From: an uncultured Proteiniphilum sp.
GTDB lineage: Bacteria; Bacteroidota; Bacteroidia; Bacteroidales; Dysgonomonadaceae
DNA: 64,000 bases
Direction: 5' to 3'
Assembly: GCA_927407015.1 (NCBI GenBank)
Contig: CAKMJT010000010.1
Coordinates: forward strand, 16,328-80,327
Part shown: positions 61,117-64,000 of the stretch, piece by piece
How the letters are laid out: every line of letters begins with the position of its first letter
Numbering within the stretch: position 1 is the first letter of the stretch
Program-made: the position numbers and the translations under genes
Notes under the pieces: model-generated
What the model was told of the DNA's origin: nothing
Seen by the model: only the letters and a program-made list of their open reading frames with translations
The model's database searches: none

Positions 61117-63633
61117 CTACTTCACCACTTTTATTTCAATCGCGACTTTCAGTAATCCATCCGACTCGGCCATCAGACGAATAACTCCACTCTTCTCACC
61201 TTTCACAACTACCAGGCATTTTCCATAAAATGCTTTCCGTTCCGATGCTTTAAAGCGTTCCAAACTGGTAGGGCTGCCATTGTCCACACCAACAACAGAT
61301 CCGTTACCCGACACGTTAAAACGAATCAGGTTCTCTGCATGGGGGCAAAGGATACCCTCTTCATCCAACACTTCAACAGTAATAAAACTCAGGTCAACTC
61401 CGTCGGCCCTGATCACGCGCCGATCAGGTGTTAACCGGATCTGTGACGGCTCACCGGCAGTTTTTACTAATTTCGATAATACCTCTTTTCCGTTTTTCCG
61501 GGAAATCACCTTGATCGTGCCAGGTTCATAGGGCAATCGCCAGAAAACATGATGCTTGTCTCCTTCTTTTCTTTTGATGCCCTGGGAGACGTTATTCAGG
61601 TATAGCTCCACCTCATCGGCCTTGTTATAGTATGCCCATATATCCACCATCTCTCCCGGTTGCCAGTTCCAGTGCGGTAAAACATGCAGTACCTCTTTGT
61701 CGGTCCATTCCGATTGGTACATGTAATACACATCTTTCGGGAATCCGGCCAGGTCTACAATGCCGAAATAGGAACTCCGTGCAGGGAACCAGAAAGGCGT
61801 TGGCTCGCCGAGATAGTCGAATCCTGTCCAGATATACATCCCGCTGATAAAATCGGCATTTTTCACGTCGTTCCATGCCTGCTCGTGTGTACATCCCCAG
61901 GGAGCGTGGCAATTATCATAGGAAGAACAGGCATAGGAGGAATCGGTAAACGGGATATCCCAGCGCACGGGCCAGACATACATGGAATCACTTGGCGTCC
62001 GGTAATAGCCGCGGGTCATTAATGCCGACGTAGTCTCTGTGGCAATAAATGGTTTCCCGGGGAAGTTGTCGGGAACATTCGGGTAATCGGATCCGTGATA
62101 ATTAAACCCAATCAGATCGAGCGCTCCCGATGCAAAGAGATGATTGGCCGGATTTGTTTCGTTGTTACCGGCAGTCACCGGCCGTGTTGGATCCAATTTT
62201 TTTACGATATTGGCTAACTTCTTTGTCAACAGGGCATTTACGCTCATTTCTTCCGCGTTTATTCCGGCAAGTGATGTTTCGTCGCGTTTGAGGTTCAGCA
62301 GCAGATTGGCCTGCCGGATATCGAGTGTATCGGCTTCGGCATGGGTCCACTGTTCGAGTACTTCGTTACCGATGCTCCACATAAACACCGAAGGATGATT
62401 GCGGTCGCGGAGAATGTGGTCTGTCAAATCGCGTTCATGCCACTCATTAAAATAACGTGAATAATCGTAGGTGGTTTTGCGTTTACGCCACATGTCGAAA
62501 GTTTCATTCATGACAATGAACCCCATCTGGTCACACAACCGAAGCAGTTCTGGTGCCGGGGGGTTATGGGCCGTGCGGATGCCGTTTACACCCATCTCCT
62601 TGAGTATTTCGAGCTGTCGTTCAATGGCTCTTGTGTTGACAGCTGCACCCAGACAACCCAGGTCGTGGTGCATGCAAACTCCTTTTATCTTGGTTTGTTC
62701 GCCATTGAGGAAGAATCCTTTTTCCGTATCGAATGTGAAGGTGCGTATCCCGAAAGGAGTTACATAGTGATCGGTCTGTTCATTGTCTACAAAAATCCGG
62801 GTGACTACTTCGTACAGACAGGGGTTTTCGGGTGACCATAATACCGGCTGTTGCACAGGGAGCGTTTGCTCAATCTCTTTTGAAGAGCCGGGTACCAGTC
62901 TGCCGGAAACAGAAGCCGAAGCAACCTGTTTTCCCGAAGCATCTACGATAGATGTTTCGGCTCTCAGGTTCACCTCCTGAGGCATTTCGTTTTTTATCGT
63001 CGTCCATACCTTTACCAGGGCACTATCTTCCGTGACCTCCGGCGTGGTTACATATACTCCCCACAAATCTACATATACGGGGTCGACGCTTGTCAGCCAT
63101 ACATTCCTGTATATGCCGCAGCCCGAATACCAGCGTGAATTGGGTTGTTCGCTGTTGTCAACCCGCACCGATATCACATTCTCGGCATCAAACTTCAAAT
63201 GGGGAGTGAGGTCATACCGAAACGATATATAGCCGTAGGGGCGATATCCAAGGTGAATACCGTTGATCCATACATCGGAATTCATGTATACACCATCGAA
63301 ATCGATGAATATCTTTTTTCCTTCACAGGATTTATCCAGCGAAAAGGTTTTCCGGTACCAGCCAACCCCTCCAGGCAAGGCTCCGCCACCGCTCCCCGAG
63401 GGGTGATCTTCACTGAAGTCTCCTTCAATAGCCCAATCGTGGGGCAGCTTCAATGTTCTCCAGAGGTTGTCGTCGAACGTACTGTTGCTTGCTTCAGGAT
63501 GATCGCCCAGATTAAACCGCCAGCCACTGTTGAAGCTTTCGGTTTCACGAGGGCTCCGGACATCTTTTCCACATGCATTGAACCCCGTGAAAGCAATGCC
63601 AAGCAGCAATAATATGGCAATAGCGTTTTTCAT
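61117..63633 (-). CDS. GH2 family glycoside hydrolase (probable beta-galactosidase)
   Basis: An 838-residue lipoprotein-like enzyme (Cys21 after GFNA). The N-terminal sugar-binding jelly roll (NSGWRFNLGDH, DHPSGSGGGALPGGVGWYRKTF) is followed by an Ig-like domain, then the TIM barrel with GVCMHHDLGCLGAAV and GVNGIRTAHNPP. The acid/base Glu is in MWSIGNEV (about residue 420), and the nucleophile Glu in PFIATETTSA (about 533). The C-terminal Ig-like domain carries VSGNGSVVGVDNGSPTSLE, a DUF4982-type end. It probably removes galactose from xyloglucan side chains. Its ATG overlaps the GH31 stop by four bases. Confidence 0.94.
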   Translation of the reverse strand: MKNAIAILLLLGIAFTGFNACGKDVRSPRETESFNSGWRFNLGDHPEASNSTFDDNLWRTLKLPHDWAIEGDFSEDHPSGSGGGALPGGVGWYRKTFSLDKSCEGKKIFIDFDGVYMNSDVWINGIHLGYRPYGYISFRYDLTPHLKFDAENVISVRVDNSEQPNSRWYSGCGIYRNVWLTSVDPVYVDLWGVYVTTPEVTEDSALVKVWTTIKNEMPQEVNLRAETSIVDASGKQVASASVSGRLVPGSSKEIEQTLPVQQPVLWSPENPCLYEVVTRIFVDNEQTDHYVTPFGIRTFTFDTEKGFFLNGEQTKIKGVCMHHDLGCLGAAVNTRAIERQLEILKEMGVNGIRTAHNPPAPELLRLCDQMGFIVMNETFDMWRKRKTTYDYSRYFNEWHERDLTDHILRDRNHPSVFMWSIGNEVLEQWTHAEADTLDIRQANLLLNLKRDETSLAGINAEEMSVNALLTKKLANIVKKLDPTRPVTAGNNETNPANHLFASGALDLIGFNYHGSDYPNVPDNFPGKPFIATETTSALMTRGYYRTPSDSMYVWPVRWDIPFTDSSYACSSYDNCHAPWGCTHEQAWNDVKNADFISGMYIWTGFDYLGEPTPFWFPARSSYFGIVDLAGFPKDVYYMYQSEWTDKEVLHVLPHWNWQPGEMVDIWAYYNKADEVELYLNNVSQGIKRKEGDKHHVFWRLPYEPGTIKVISRKNGKEVLSKLVKTAGEPSQIRLTPDRRVIRADGVDLSFITVEVLDEEGILCPHAENLIRFNVSGNGSVVGVDNGSPTSLERFKASERKAFYGKCLVVVKGEKSGVIRLMAESDGLLKVAIEIKVVK

Positions 63634-64000
63634 TTTTTCAAAGCTATCTTTTGTGCCTGACCGTTGTACACAACTTCAATACCTTTTGCATCGGGGTTTA
63701 CTCCCTGCGGTCTGTTTTTATCCACACAGACGATATTAAAGGTACGTTCCTGCAACATGCCATCGAATGATCCCTGCCTCTCACCAATTTCGAGTGTGCG
63801 GGTTGCATCGTTGTAATTGAAGCCGATGGTGGCATAGGCTCCTTTTTCATAATTGTAGTTCACCCCTTCGTCTTCATAGAGCGTGAAGTTCCCGTTTTTA
63901 CCGGCAAACAGATACAATGTAATCTGTTCGGGTTTTTTCTCGTCGGTATACTGAATTTCCGGGCCAAAAGGGATAATAGCCCCTTCTTTCACGAAGAGTG
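63630..64000 (-). CDS. GH31 family glycoside hydrolase (probable alpha-xylosidase), C-terminal part
   Basis: The last 123 codons of a gene that continues past the right edge; the frame is open up to 64000. The visible part is the C-terminal beta domain: LFVKEGAIIPFGPEIQYTDEKK leads into PEQITLYLFAGKNGNFTLYEDEGVNYNYEKGAYATI, which is the GH31 proximal/distal domain with a DUF5110-like end. The catalytic barrel lies outside the window. The specificity (alpha-xylosidase rather than alpha-glucosidase) is inferred from the GH2-SusCD-GH5-GH43 context. The stop TGA overlaps the GH2 start (ATGA), so the two are translationally coupled. Confidence 0.88.
   Translation of the reverse strand, partial: LFVKEGAIIPFGPEIQYTDEKKPEQITLYLFAGKNGNFTLYEDEGVNYNYEKGAYATIGFNYNDATRTLEIGERQGSFDGMLQERTFNIVCVDKNRPQGVNPDAKGIEVVYNGQAQKIALKK

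Overview
The window reads as one continuous chromosomal piece of a member of the Bacteroidales (Bacteroidota), with roughly balanced GC. The evidence is a SusC/SusD pair, many lipoproteins with short lipoboxes, promoters of the TAnnTTTG type, a NuoCD fusion in a Nuo operon without NuoEFG, the long Bacteroidetes-type signal peptidase I, and the panC / short glycogen-synthase-like / DUF4270 neighbourhood. The family level (for example Dysgonomonadaceae) is only a guess. I see no rRNA, tRNA, insertion sequence, prophage or CRISPR array.

Layout. 1-3.4 kb: the end of metY, two small lipoproteins, a membrane coiled-coil protein, and a 452-bp intergenic stretch with a possible structured RNA. 3.4-9.2 kb, minus strand: panC-panD, a terminator, a MATE exporter, a secreted barrel-like protein and ligA. 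9.4-12.6 kb, plus strand: an orphan GT5-type synthase domain, a DUF4270 lipoprotein and a small membrane-anchored helix-turn-helix protein. 13.0-23.2 kb: a complete nuoA-B-CD-H-I-J-K-L-M-N operon for a proton-pumping complex I core without the NADH-oxidising module. 23.3-25.3 kb, minus strand: queG-ruvB. 25.4-28.7 kb: a three-gene surface-polysaccharide cassette (flippase, FkbM methyltransferase, GT2). 28.7-41.7 kb: housekeeping genes (rnr, an epimerase, dapB-lepB-wbqC, gltX-waaA, a PgpH-type HD hydrolase, guaA). 41.9-48.7 kb, plus strand: a TPR/PD40 protein, nfeD-floA, a nucleoside phosphorylase and an M16 peptidase.

48.8-64.0 kb, all minus strand, is a polysaccharide utilization locus that continues past the right edge. 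In transcription order it holds a GH31 (C-terminal end only), a GH2, SusC, SusD, two surface lipoproteins, a GH5 with two BACON domains, and a GH43. The combination of alpha-xylosidase-like GH31, beta-galactosidase-like GH2, GH5_4-like endoglucanase and arabinofuranosidase-like GH43 matches the known logic of xyloglucan loci. Surface GH5 would cut the backbone, the binding proteins and SusCD would capture and import oligosaccharides, and GH31/GH2/GH43 would remove side chains. The two extra surface lipoproteins share a repeated C-terminal beta-rich module that I do not recognise. It is the best candidate here for an undescribed glycan-binding domain.

Other points worth attention are the membrane-tethered HTH protein, a terminator-like hairpin in the nuo leader, and a 12-base start-codon context (AATCGTATGAAA) present four times, once in front of a four-codon ORF.
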